A stretch of 64,000 nt of DNA from AP-15 sp963814865. GTDB lineage: Bacteria > Pseudomonadota > Alphaproteobacteria > ATCC43930 > CGMCC-115725. The DNA is taken from NCBI GenBank assembly GCA_963814865.1, contig CAWFEN010000014.1, forward strand, positions 1,302,001-1,366,000, written 5' to 3'. Under the pieces are notes generated by a model, which was given only the letters and a program-made list of their open reading frames with translations, was not told the origin of the DNA and ran no database searches. Every line of letters starts with the position of its first letter. Within the stretch, counting starts at the first letter, position 1. Positions 8,161 to 16,108 of this stretch are shown here, piece by piece. A program made the position numbers and the translations under genes.

Positions 8161-8703
8161 ATGGCCTCATCCGTTCACCCGCAGCTTTCGCATTGCGGCG
8201 TCTATGCCCGCGACGTGTCGAAGATGGTCGATTTCTACACCCAAATCGTCGGGCTCGTCGTCTCCGACCGCGGCATCAGCAGCCGTGGCGGCGAGTTGGC
8301 ATTCATGACCGCGGCGCCCGGCCATCACCACCAGTTCGTCATCGTCTCGGGGCGCGCGCCCGAGGGTGTCAGCACGGTCAACCAGCTGTCGTTCAAGGTT
8401 CCCGGTCTCGATGCGCTGAAGACGCTTTACGGCCGCGCGCGCGACGCCGGGATCGAGACCATCCGGCAGACCAGCCACGGCAATGCGCTGTCGTGCTATT
8501 TCCCCGATCCCGAAGGCAACCAGATCGAGATCTATATGGACACGCCGTGGTACGTGCCGCAGCCGCACGGCGTGCCGATCGATCTTTCTCTGCCGAACGA
8601 CGAGATCATGGCGCAGACCGAACAGCACTGTCGCGAGACCCCCGGCTTCATGCCGCTGGATCAGTGGCAGGCCGAGGTCGAGAGCCGGCTGAGCCGCGCC
8701 TGA
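8161..8703 (+). CDS. VOC-superfamily (glyoxalase/extradiol dioxygenase-like) protein
   Basis: The 180-residue protein has the paired beta-alpha-beta-beta-beta pattern of one vicinal-oxygen-chelate unit. Candidate metal ligands are the histidine in QLSHCGVYARDV (about residue 12), a histidine in GHHHQFVIVSG and the glutamate in PEGNQIEIYMDTPW. The sequence resembles catechol-2,3-dioxygenase-like VOC proteins more than lactoylglutathione lyase. SD-like AGGAGAATT lies upstream, though spacing is long. It follows the HiPIP-like gene by 46 bases on the same strand. The substrate cannot be read from sequence. Confidence 0.85.
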   Translation: MASSVHPQLSHCGVYARDVSKMVDFYTQIVGLVVSDRGISSRGGELAFMTAAPGHHHQFVIVSGRAPEGVSTVNQLSFKVPGLDALKTLYGRARDAGIETIRQTSHGNALSCYFPDPEGNQIEIYMDTPWYVPQPHGVPIDLSLPNDEIMAQTEQHCRETPGFMPLDQWQAEVESRLSRA

Positions 8704-8732
8704 TCCGGCGAGCCCGGCGGATTTCTTCGCCG

Positions 8733-8761
8733 CCCTCACCCTCGCAGCGCGAAGGTGAGGG
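8733..8761. terminator. Hairpin between convergent genes
   Basis: CCCTCACC (8733-8740) pairs with GGTGAGGG (8754-8761), with further CGC/GCG pairing inside the loop. It lies between the convergent VOC and HD genes, 12 bases from the end of the latter. There is no T run. The CCCTCACC core recurs at 31750-31757 and 34654-34661, so it may belong to an intergenic repeat family. Confidence 0.5.
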
Positions 8762-8772
8762 CCCGCGGCCGG

Positions 8773-9534
8773 CTACAGATACCGGGTCGGGCGGATCAGG
8801 GTGCGCCACATATGGGCCGAAGGGCTGCTGTCCCAGCCGAGCCCTTCCTCGGGCTGCCTGAAGTTGCGGCCGATCACGTCGGCGAACTCCTCGAGCTCGA
8901 CCACCACATCGGGGTCGAATGAATAGATGTCGTGGACGGTGATCATCCGCGCGGTCATGTACCATTTGTGGTTGCGCGCGCGATTGTACTCGTCCTCGAT
9001 ATAGGGGTCGGGCTTGTAGTCGGCACCGAAATTCTTGACGTAGGATTCGGGATAGGAATAGCCGACCAACTCGTCAGCGTAGAAGCGCAATGCCTGATGG
9101 GCACGGATCGCCCATGCGACCTCCTCGTCGACATAGGGCGCGACCATCTGGGCGCCCCAATAGCCGTGATCGGCGCGAATGAACCCGATCACGCCGATAT
9201 CGTGCACCAGGCAGGCGAGCACGATTTTTTCGTCCATCCCGGCCTTGACGGCGTGCCGGGCGCTCTGCAGCAGATGGTTCGCCGGCCCGAAGCGGTACTT
9301 GAAGAAATCCATCAGGGTCGGCCGCGCCGGCATCTTCGGCAGGCGCGGGTCGTCGCCCATCACGAAATGCCTGCCGGGGTTCTGCGCCAGCAGCGCCGCG
9401 CCGTTCGGAATGCTCATATCCCCGTCGGCGAGGTTGAACAGGCGCGATTTGACGATAATCGTCTGGTTCAGCTCGCGCATCATCTTGTGCTCGAGCGCGT
9501 CGGCGCGCTCGGTCGATGTCATTGCGTCATTCAT
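8773..9534 (-). CDS. HD-domain protein
   Basis: The 253-residue protein contains a metal-dependent phosphohydrolase-like core: a first histidine in LLQSARHAVKAG, the HD pair in CLVHDIGVIG, a histidine in RADHGYWGAQ, and HQALRFYAD, with a later aspartate in MITVHDIYSF. It is longer than a minimal HD domain, with a roughly 90-residue N-terminal extension (FNLADGDMSIPNGAALLAQN). No synthetase, GAF or signalling domain is attached, which argues against a SpoT-like role. A substrate cannot be assigned. It is convergent with the VOC gene. Confidence 0.8.
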   Translation of the reverse strand: MNDAMTSTERADALEHKMMRELNQTIIVKSRLFNLADGDMSIPNGAALLAQNPGRHFVMGDDPRLPKMPARPTLMDFFKYRFGPANHLLQSARHAVKAGMDEKIVLACLVHDIGVIGFIRADHGYWGAQMVAPYVDEEVAWAIRAHQALRFYADELVGYSYPESYVKNFGADYKPDPYIEDEYNRARNHKWYMTARMITVHDIYSFDPDVVVELEEFADVIGRNFRQPEEGLGWDSSPSAHMWRTLIRPTRYL

Positions 9535-9754
9535 GTCACGCTCCTTCTTCGATTGGCGGGCGGCCCGGCGTAGCAGCTCCCGCTAGCTGCGACTGGTGCG
9601 CCGCGCAGTTACAAACCGTTCTGGTGCGAAGTTATAGGTAGTGACTCACGGGCCGCGGTCTCGTCCTGACCGCGCTCCCGAGCGGGCCTGTCCGCTTTTC
9701 CTGCACGGCAAAGCCCTTATACTGCAGCGGCAAGGGCCAGGAGGGGACCGGTCG

Positions 9755-10696
9755 GTGGAACAGCGGCATCTGGGGAAATCGGGGCTTCGCGTTTCGGCGG
9801 TCGGGCTCGGCTGCAACAATTTCGGCGGGCGCATCGATCTCGAGGCGACAAAGCGGGTCGTGCACAAGGCTCTCGATCTCGGTATCACCTTTTTCGACGA
9901 GGCCGACACCTATGGCGCCCCGCGCGGCCATTCCGAGACCTGCCTTGGCCAGATCCTCGGCGACCGCCGCAAGGACATCGTGCTGGCGACCAAGTTCGCC
10001 CGGCCGATGGATGCCTCGGGCCGGTTCGAGGGCGCCTCGCGCCATTACATTATGGCTGAGGTCGAGGCCAGCCTGCGACGGCTGCGGACCGAATGGATCG
10101 ACCTCTACCAGCAGCACCAGCCCGATCCGCTGACCCCGATCGAGGAGACCCTGCGCGCCCTCGACGATCTCGTGCGCCAGGGCAAGGTGCGCTACGTCGG
10201 CTGCTCGACCCTGGCCCCCTGGCAGGTCGTCGAGGCGCAGTGGACGTCGAAGCATCTGGGCCTCCACCATTTCGTCTCGTGCCAGGAGGAGTACAGCCTG
10301 CTCGCCCGCGGCCTCGACAGCGAGATGATGCCGGTGCTCGAAGCCTACGGCCTCGGCCTGATCCCGTTCCGCCCCTTGGCGGACGGGCTGTTGACCGGCA
10401 AATACCGGCGTGATGCGCCGTTGCCCCCCGGCACGCGCCTGGGCTCGATGCCGCGCGCGGCCGGGCGTAATCTGACAAACCAGAATTGGGCGCTCCTCGA
10501 TCGCCTCGAAGGTTTTGCCGCCGAGCGCGGCCATACGCTGCTGGAACTCGCCCTGAGCTGGCTCTTACGCCGTCCGGCCGTTACGAGCGTCATCGCCGGT
10601 GCCACCACGGCGGAGCAGGTCGAGCAGAATGTACACGCCGCCGGCTGGGTCTTGACGGCGGACGAAATGCAGGAAATCGACCGGCTAACTCTTTGA
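9755..10696 (+). CDS. Aldo/keto reductase
   Basis: An NAD(P)H-dependent oxidoreductase with the AKR (alpha/beta)8 fold. The tetrad is visible: Asp and Tyr in FFDEADTYGAPRG, Lys in LATKFARPM and His in LYQQHQPDPLTP. Cofactor-site features follow, including YVGCSTLAPWQV and the C-terminal VIAGATTAEQVEQN. The GTG at 9755 is preferred: it has a strong AGGAGGGG at 9739-9746, and the family N-terminus (VEQRHLGKSGLRVSAVGLG) starts there, giving 313 residues. The YajO/Tas-like branch is the best guess. It precedes an SDR gene by 27 bases and may be co-transcribed. Confidence 0.92.
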   Translation: MEQRHLGKSGLRVSAVGLGCNNFGGRIDLEATKRVVHKALDLGITFFDEADTYGAPRGHSETCLGQILGDRRKDIVLATKFARPMDASGRFEGASRHYIMAEVEASLRRLRTEWIDLYQQHQPDPLTPIEETLRALDDLVRQGKVRYVGCSTLAPWQVVEAQWTSKHLGLHHFVSCQEEYSLLARGLDSEMMPVLEAYGLGLIPFRPLADGLLTGKYRRDAPLPPGTRLGSMPRAAGRNLTNQNWALLDRLEGFAAERGHTLLELALSWLLRRPAVTSVIAGATTAEQVEQNVHAAGWVLTADEMQEIDRLTL

Positions 10697-10723
10697 TCAT
10701 CACCGCGCAACAGGAGCTTTGAA

Positions 10724-11506
10724 ATGGATATTCGACTGGACGGAAGAAGTGCCGTGATCACCGGCGGCAGCAAGGGGCTGGGGCTCGCGATGGCCGAGCG
10801 GTTTGCCGCCTCGGGCGCCGATGTCGCGATCCTGGCGCGCAGCCCCGAGCCCTTGGCCGAGGCCAAGAAGAAGATCGAGGCGGGCGCCAAGGGCAAGGTT
10901 GCCGCAATCAGCACCGACGTCTCCAAGGCCGCCGACATCCGCCGCGCCTATGACCAGATCATGTCCGAGTTCGGCAAGATCGACATCTTCGTCAACAACG
11001 CCGGCCAGTCGACCCGCGGCCCGTCCGAGACGCTGACCGACGAGCAGTGGCAGGCCGATCTCGACCTCAAATTGTTCGCCCAGATCCGCCTCAGCCGGCT
11101 GGTCTTTCCGCAGATGAAGCAGCGCCGCTGGGGCCGCATTATCAGCGTGTTGAACATCGGCGCCAAGGCGCCCGGAGCGGACAGCGCGCCGACCTCGGTC
11201 AGCCGCGCCGCGCAGATGGCGTTTACCAAAGTGCTGTCGAATGAAGGCGCGCCCCACAACGTGCTGGTCAATTCACTGCATGTCGGGGTCATCGTCAGCG
11301 ACCAGATCGTGCGCCGCCATCAGCGCGAGGGCACCAACGTGTCGCTCGAAGACATGATCGCCCAGGCCGGGCGAGCAGTGCCGATGGGCCGCATGGGCCG
11401 CGCCGAGGAATTCGCCAACGTCGCCTGTTTCCTCGCCTCCGACGCCGCCTCCTACGTCACCGGCTGCGCCATCAACGTCGATGGCGGCCGCTCCCCGGTG
11501 GTCTGA
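10724..11506 (+). CDS. SDR-fold protein with altered catalytic residues
   Basis: The 260-residue protein has a normal short-chain dehydrogenase Rossmann part: GGSKGLGLAMAERF (cofactor glycines), STDVSKA and NNAGQS. The C-terminus GCAINVDGGRSPVV is also typical. At the catalytic site, however, where the family has Tyr-x-x-x-Lys, this protein reads TSVSRAAQMAFTK, so Tyr is replaced by Thr and Lys by Arg, and the catalytic Ser region reads SVLNIGAK. The change is in good sequence with no frameshift. It may bind nucleotide without normal reductase chemistry, or use another mechanism. SD AGGAGCTTTGAA precedes the ATG. Confidence 0.88.
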   Translation: MDIRLDGRSAVITGGSKGLGLAMAERFAASGADVAILARSPEPLAEAKKKIEAGAKGKVAAISTDVSKAADIRRAYDQIMSEFGKIDIFVNNAGQSTRGPSETLTDEQWQADLDLKLFAQIRLSRLVFPQMKQRRWGRIISVLNIGAKAPGADSAPTSVSRAAQMAFTKVLSNEGAPHNVLVNSLHVGVIVSDQIVRRHQREGTNVSLEDMIAQAGRAVPMGRMGRAEEFANVACFLASDAASYVTGCAINVDGGRSPVV

Positions 11507-11515
11507 CCCTACCCA

Positions 11516-11556
11516 GAGGGTGGCGCATCATGGTGTGGAACAGGAGCGCCACCCTC
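11516..11556. terminator. Long-loop hairpin after the SDR gene
   Basis: GAGGGTGGCG (11516-11525) is perfectly complementary to CGCCACCCTC (11547-11556) with a 21-base loop, ten bases downstream of the SDR stop. No T tract follows. It could end the AKR-SDR transcript or protect against convergent transcription from the brnTA side. Confidence 0.4.
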
Positions 11557-11652
11557 GGTCACGTCTGCGACCACGGCGGGATCCATTACGGCAGACACCG
11601 ACAAGTGATGACGAGCGCATTTTCGGTCGAGAGCGGGGCTGCGCCTGGCCCA

Positions 11653-11937
11653 CTACTCAGGAAGCTGGAGGTGAGCATCAGCCCATTCCCGCAATGCGGC
11701 GTCCAAGCGGGTTTCCCAGTCATCGCCAGCGGCGCGGAATTTTTCGAGCACATCGCGGGATAGCCGGATCGTGACGCGTTGCTTCGGCGGCGGCTGTCGT
11801 GGCCGGCTTTTGACGCCGAGCTTTGCGGCTAGAGAAGAGGGAAGAACCTCAGCGGCGGGTCGGAACAGTCGGATATCTTCCAATGACAATTCGCGGACCT
11901 CGCCGCTTTCATCAGTCAGCGGCTTGCGCTTTTTCAT
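11653..11937 (-). CDS. brnA: BrnA-family antitoxin
   Basis: The 94-residue protein begins MKKRKPLTDESGEV and ends with a ribbon-helix-helix-like DNA-binding domain: KQRVTIRLSRDVLEKFRAAG and DDWETRLDAALREWADAH. This is the BrnA (BrnA_antitoxin) architecture; it neutralises BrnT and normally represses its own operon as a complex. Its start lies within the 3' end of brnT (26-base overlap), the usual toxin-first order for brnTA, which supports translational coupling. Longer in-frame upstream translation simply overlaps brnT in another frame and is not used. Confidence 0.9.
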   Translation of the reverse strand: MKKRKPLTDESGEVRELSLEDIRLFRPAAEVLPSSLAAKLGVKSRPRQPPPKQRVTIRLSRDVLEKFRAAGDDWETRLDAALREWADAHLQLPE

Positions 11938-12190
11938 ATCGCCTGACCTCTCTTGCGTTGGCCTTTCGAAAGCTGATGACGCGAATACCAACATCGGTTT
12001 CCATAAAGCAGAGGACGTGCAATCTCCCGTAGAGATGACCCAGGGCGACCTGCCGGATCTCGCCGTAATCGCGCCGCGTGTCGACGGACAGGATCGCAGT
12101 TCTGAAATGGAAATCAGCCGCCCTCTCAAACGACAACCCGTGCTCGCGAATGTTTCGCTCCTTTTTCGCGGGATCGGATGTGATGTCCAC
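11912..12190 (-). CDS. brnT: BrnT-family ribonuclease toxin
   Basis: The 92-residue product has the BrnT fold signature: KKERNIREHGLSFERAADF, the basic and acidic residues of VDTRRDYGEIR, then LHVLCFMETDVGIRVISFRK and NAREVRRYEKA. BrnT is a RelE-like ribonuclease that slows translation unless bound by BrnA. The start is a GTG at 12188-12190, 12 bases after the upstream isocitrate lyase/PEP mutase-family gene on the same strand, so read-through transcription is possible. Together with brnA it forms a complete type II toxin-antitoxin pair. Confidence 0.9.
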   Translation of the reverse strand: MDITSDPAKKERNIREHGLSFERAADFHFRTAILSVDTRRDYGEIRQVALGHLYGRLHVLCFMETDVGIRVISFRKANAREVRRYEKAQAAD

Positions 12191-12202
12191 GAGCCACCGG
12201 CG

Positions 12203-13075
12203 CTAGCCCTCCGCGATCCGCATGTATTTCGATTCCAGCTCGCGCCAATGGGCGGTGCCGACGGCGTCTTCGCGCTCCTGGAAGGTAGCGAGATCGGCTT
12301 CGACGCGGCTGGTATCGCCGTCCTCTTTCAGCGCCGCCAGGACCCGCTGCGCGGCGCGAATGGCGGCGCGGTGGGTTTGCGAGGGGTAGATGCCGAAGCG
12401 GAAACCCATCGCCCCGAGCTCGCTCGCCGGCAGCATCGGCGTCTTGCCGCCTTCGAAGACGTTGACCAAATTCGGGCCGCGAACGGACCGGCCGACGATG
12501 CGCAGTTCCTCGACATTCTGCGGCGCCTCGACAAAGCCGACATCGGCGCCGGCTTCGAGATAGGCGTTGACCCGATCGATCGCGGCCTCGAGCCCCTCGA
12601 CCGCACGCGCGTCCGAGCGGGCGATGACGACGAGGTCGGGATCCTGCCGCGTGTCGACCGCCGCCTTGATCTTGCCGACCATTTCGGCCGTGCCGATGAC
12701 CTCCTTGCCTTCGTAATGGCCGCACTTCTTCGGCGACACCTGGTCCTCGATATGAAACGCCGCGACCCCCGATTTCTCGTATTCGCGAACCGTGCGGATC
12801 ACGTTGATCGCATTGCCGTAGCCGGTATCGGCGTCGGCGATGACCGGGATGCCGACCGCCTCGACCGTCAGCCCGATAAAGCGGACGTTCTCGCTCAGGG
12901 TCAGCAGGCCGAGATCGGGGTAGCCGTTCGCCCGCGAATAGCCGCCGCCGGTCAGATAGACCGCCTCGAACCCGGCCGCCTCGACGAGCCGGGCCGTCAG
13001 GGTGTCGTAGGCGCCGGGCGCCATCGTGTAGCCCGGCCGCTCGATCAGCTGCCGCATCCTCTGCCGCACATTCAT
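12203..13075 (-). CDS. Isocitrate lyase/PEP mutase-family enzyme
   Basis: The 290-residue protein is a member of the PEP mutase/isocitrate lyase superfamily, with (beta/alpha)8 motifs PVIADADTGYGNAINV (metal-binding Asp residues), AFHIEDQVSPKKCGHYEGK (the lyase KKCGH active-site loop) and VVIARSDARAVEG. Length and motifs fit methylisocitrate lyase-like or oxaloacetate decarboxylase-like members that cleave a C-C bond in a 2-hydroxy or 2-oxo dicarboxylate. SD AAAGGAG precedes the ATG. No prpC or prpD lies nearby, so a methylcitrate-cycle role is not supported by context. Confidence 0.88.
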   Translation of the reverse strand: MNVRQRMRQLIERPGYTMAPGAYDTLTARLVEAAGFEAVYLTGGGYSRANGYPDLGLLTLSENVRFIGLTVEAVGIPVIADADTGYGNAINVIRTVREYEKSGVAAFHIEDQVSPKKCGHYEGKEVIGTAEMVGKIKAAVDTRQDPDLVVIARSDARAVEGLEAAIDRVNAYLEAGADVGFVEAPQNVEELRIVGRSVRGPNLVNVFEGGKTPMLPASELGAMGFRFGIYPSQTHRAAIRAAQRVLAALKEDGDTSRVEADLATFQEREDAVGTAHWRELESKYMRIAEG

Positions 13076-13186
13076 CGCGATCTCCTTTGCCGCTCCTTGC
13101 CGCGATCGATCTTAGCCGGCATTACGATTTGCCGGGAGTTCGGGTAGCGTCCGCCGCCCGACCGGCAGGCTCAGCGGGAGGAACGC

Positions 13187-14074
13187 ATGACGGCTGCGCG
13201 ACTGATCGATGGCAAGACCGTCGCGGCCGAGCTGCGCCGGCATGTCGGCGATGCCGCGGCGCGGCTGCGCCAGGCGGCCAATCCGGCACCGGGCCTCGCC
13301 ACGATCCTCGTCGGCGACGACCCGGCGAGCCAGGCTTATGTGCGCGCCAAGGGCCACGCCTGCATCACCGCCGGACTTGCCTCCTTCGAGCATCGTCTGC
13401 CCGCCGACACCCCGGAGGCGACGCTGCTCGCCGAGATCGAAAAGCTCAACGCCGATGACCGCGTCGACGGCATCCTGGTCCAGCTGCCGCTGCCGCCGCA
13501 GATCGATGTGCACCGCGCTGTCTCCGCGATGGACCCGGAGAAGGACGTCGACGGCCTCCACCCGGTCAATATCGGCCGGCTGTGGACCGGGCTCCCGACC
13601 TTCGTGCCATGCACGCCGCAGGGATGCCTGTTGCTGTTGCGCACGGTGCACGACGATCTGACGGGCGCCGAGGCGGTCGTCCTCGGACGATCGAGCCTTA
13701 TCGGCAAGCCGATGGCGGCATTGCTGCTCGGCGCCGATTGCACGGTCACGACGGTCCACAGCAAAACCCGCGACATCGCGGCGATCTGCCGCCGCGCCGA
13801 CATCCTCGTCACCGCGGCCGGCCGGGCGCACCTGGTCAAGGCCGGCTGGATCAAGCCCGGCGCCACGGTGATCGACGCCGGCACCAACCCGATACCGGCG
13901 CCGGCAGGCGGCAGCGGGCTGGTCGGCGATGTCGATTTTGCCGAGGCCAGTGCCGTTGCCGGCGCCATCACGCCGGTGCCGGGCGGGGTCGGGCCGATGA
14001 CGATCGCCTGCCTCCTGCGCAACACCCTCATTGCCGCCTGCCGTCGCCGCGGGCTCGCCGACCCGGCAATCTAA
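13187..14074 (+). CDS. folD: Methylenetetrahydrofolate dehydrogenase/cyclohydrolase
   Basis: FolD interconverts 5,10-methylene-, methenyl- and 10-formyl-tetrahydrofolate in cytosolic one-carbon metabolism. The 295-residue length is usual. Visible signatures are DDPASQAYVRAKGHACI (with the substrate-site Tyr and Lys), DGILVQLPLPPQID, the NADP-binding loop VVLGRSSLIGKPMAALLL and the C-terminal TPVPGGVGPMTIACLLRNT. SD GGAGGAA precedes the ATG. It is divergent from the isocitrate lyase-family gene. Identification is secure. Confidence 0.97.
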   Translation: MTAARLIDGKTVAAELRRHVGDAAARLRQAANPAPGLATILVGDDPASQAYVRAKGHACITAGLASFEHRLPADTPEATLLAEIEKLNADDRVDGILVQLPLPPQIDVHRAVSAMDPEKDVDGLHPVNIGRLWTGLPTFVPCTPQGCLLLLRTVHDDLTGAEAVVLGRSSLIGKPMAALLLGADCTVTTVHSKTRDIAAICRRADILVTAAGRAHLVKAGWIKPGATVIDAGTNPIPAPAGGSGLVGDVDFAEASAVAGAITPVPGGVGPMTIACLLRNTLIAACRRRGLADPAI

Positions 14075-14161
14075 ATTCGTGGCGCCCGCAATTTTGCGCG
14101 GAACGATAGCGGTGCCTACCCGTTTGTCCTGCATGACTGCAGACCAAAGGAGGCGACGGTC

Positions 14162-14527
14162 ATGTTGTTGAAGACTGCGACGAGCCTGGCTTTTGCGGCG
14201 GCTTGCCTGACCGCTATCGCGGCTGTTCCGGCTGCTCAGGCGCAGATGGCGCGGGGCGACGAGTTGGTGACCAATGGTCCGCAGAGCAGCGGAGTGGGCG
14301 AATCAGGAGCATGGTCGCCGCGGCAGAACGTCATCCAGAGCCATCGTTACGATCGGCTGGTAGAAACCAATCGGACCTTCCGCCAGGCGCGGATGCGCGA
14401 GGAATGCGGGCCGATCACCGATGCGCAACTGCATTCCCAATGTGTCGCCAGCTTCCGTCAAGACGAGCCCGCAATGTCCGGCTCGTCGACAGCGCGCACC
14501 GACTACGGCAACGGCTCCGGGCGCTGA
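14162..14527 (+). CDS. Small secreted protein of unknown function
   Basis: The 121-residue protein has a clear Sec signal peptide (TSLAFAAACLTAIAAVPAAQAQ, cleavage expected after about residue 27). The remainder is hydrophilic with two cysteines (EECGPITD and HSQCVASF) that could form a disulfide, and a Ser/Gly-rich tail. An SD AAAGGAGG lies about 6 bases before the ATG. I do not recognise the family. It is followed by a strong palindromic terminator shared with the convergent HAD gene. Confidence 0.7.
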   Translation: MLLKTATSLAFAAACLTAIAAVPAAQAQMARGDELVTNGPQSSGVGESGAWSPRQNVIQSHRYDRLVETNRTFRQARMREECGPITDAQLHSQCVASFRQDEPAMSGSSTARTDYGNGSGR

Positions 14528-14544
14528 ACCCGGATGACGGTCTC

Positions 14545-14570
14545 GGAGGCCGCCCGGCCGGGCGGCCTCC
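14545..14570. terminator. 26-bp perfect palindrome, bidirectional terminator
   Basis: GGAGGCCGCCC and its complement GGGCGGCCTCC form a perfect GC-rich palindrome between two convergent stop codons (14525-14527 on plus, 14573-14575 on minus). It is well placed to stop both transcripts, although only short T/A stretches flank it. Confidence 0.7.
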
Positions 14571-14572
14571 AT

Positions 14573-15380
14573 TCAGCCGCCGAGGATGTAACGCTCGATC
14601 GCCGCGGCGAACCCGTCCTCGTCATTCGATAGCGTGGTCGCCTGCGCCAGCGCCTTGACCTCCGGCGTGGCATTGCCCATCGCGATCGCAAAACCGGCGC
14701 GGCCGAACATCTCGACATCGTTGCCCATATCGCCGAGCACGGCGATTTCGTCGCGCGGCACGGCGAGACGCGCCGGCCAGCAAATCGACGAGGCGGCCCT
14801 TGTCGATCCCCGGCGGCGTCACGTCGCAGTAATAGGCTTGCGAGCGCGCCACGGTGGCGCGGCCGCGCAGCGCGGTCTGCCCGGCCGTCACGCAGGCCGC
14901 GATGCGGTCGTGATCCTTGCTGGCGCCGACGATCTTCGATACCGCATCGAGATGCCCGTCGAACGACGGGACCAGGGTCGGCGGCGTCTGGATCGTGTGG
15001 ATTTCGAGATCGACATGGTCGCCGGCACGATCGCGGATCAGCCAGGCGTCGCCGGTGAACACCCAGATGCTGGCGACGCCGTGCGCTTCCAGCAGGGCGA
15101 CCGTATCGCGCGCGGCATCCGGCGCCAGCAGCTTCTGCTCGACCGGGGTGAGATCGGGATTGACGATCGAGCCGCCATTATAGCCGCCGAACGGCAAAGC
15201 GAGCCGCAGCGGCGCGATCAGCATGCGCTGGCCGAAGGGCGGGCGGCTGCTGCAGATCGAAAAGCCGATGCCGCGCTCGTGCAGGCGCGCGACGGCGGCG
15301 ATCGCACGCGGCGTCAGCGCCTTGTCGGTGGTGACGAGAGTCCCATCGACATCCGTGACGACGAGCGAAATCTTTCTCAT
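14573..15380 (-). CDS. Cof-type HAD phosphatase (one-base frameshift)
   Basis: HAD-superfamily sugar-phosphate phosphatase type. Motif I is VVTDVDGTLVTTDK at the N-terminus and motif III/IV is PRDEIAVLGDMGNDVEMF near the C-terminus, with a Cof-type cap between. The frame shifts around 14768-14775: upstream reads KGRLVDLLAGAS, downstream RLAVPRDEIAVLGD. Removing one base gives 268 residues, normal for Cof proteins, so an error is likelier than a pseudogene. Its ATG overlaps the rpiA stop by four bases (ATGA), making it the last gene of the pentose phosphate operon. It may dephosphorylate a sugar phosphate, but that is inference. Confidence 0.85.
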
Positions 15381-16108
15381 GCGGAGTTCCTCGCCCGGTC
15401 TCTCGCCAAATCCCTGGGGGGTGGGGTCAACACCTCGACCCCCGTGGTCGAGGCGACGACGACGACCGCGCTGCGCCCGACAAAAAGCCCGTTCTCGACC
15501 GTGCCCACCGTCATCGCGATCCGTTCTTCGACCGCCGCCGGCTCTGCCAAAGGTCCGAACCGGCAGTCGAGGATGAAGTTGCCGCCATCGGTAACAAAGG
15601 GCTGCTCGCCGACCGCGTAGCGCCGCTCGGGGATGCAGCCCAGCCGGGCGAGCGCGGCGGCTGTCGCCTGCCAGCCGAACTGGGTCACCTCGACCGGCAC
15701 CGGCGTGTGCTCGCCGAGCCGCTCGACCAGCTTTTCCTGGTCGACGACGATGACCAGCCGCGCACTCGCAGCCGCGACGATCTTTTCGCGCAGCAGGGCG
15801 CCGCCCAGTCCTTTGATCAGGTGGAGCGAGCCGAGCTCGACCTCGTCGGCCCCGTCGATCGTCAGATCGAGCCGCTGATATTCGGCAAAGGTCGCAATCG
15901 GGACGCCGAGCCGGCGCGCCTGGGCCGCCGTCCGCTCGGAGGTGGGGATGCCGACGACCCGCAGCCCTTGCGCGACCCGCGCCGCCAGCCCTTCGACGAC
16001 AAAACTCGCGGTCGAGCCGGTCCCGAGGCCGAGGACCATCCCGTCTCGGGCCTCTTCAATCGCGCGCAGCGCCGCCGCACGCTTCAGCCGGTCGCGGTCG
16101 ACGATCAT
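15377..16108 (-). CDS. rpiA: Ribose-5-phosphate isomerase A
   Basis: RpiA interconverts ribulose-5-phosphate and ribose-5-phosphate. The 243-residue protein shows the phosphate-binding GLGTGSTASFVVEGL, the catalytic acid region DLTIDGADEVE and the Lys-containing LIKGLGGALLREKIVA. The C-terminus ends at TTGVEVLTPPP plus a short Arg-rich tail. Its start overlaps the end of pgl by four bases and its stop overlaps the HAD start by four, so all three should be translationally coupled in one minus-strand operon. Confidence 0.96.
   Translation of the reverse strand: MIVDRDRLKRAAALRAIEEARDGMVLGLGTGSTASFVVEGLAARVAQGLRVVGIPTSERTAAQARRLGVPIATFAEYQRLDLTIDGADEVELGSLHLIKGLGGALLREKIVAAASARLVIVVDQEKLVERLGEHTPVPVEVTQFGWQATAAALARLGCIPERRYAVGEQPFVTDGGNFILDCRFGPLAEPAAVEERIAMTVGTVENGLFVGRSAVVVVASTTGVEVLTPPPRDLARDRARNSA

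Noticed and set aside
12203..13075. Methylcitrate cycle locus (prpB)
   Set aside because: The enzyme family fits, but no prpC, prpD or regulator is adjacent; neighbours are brnTA and folD.
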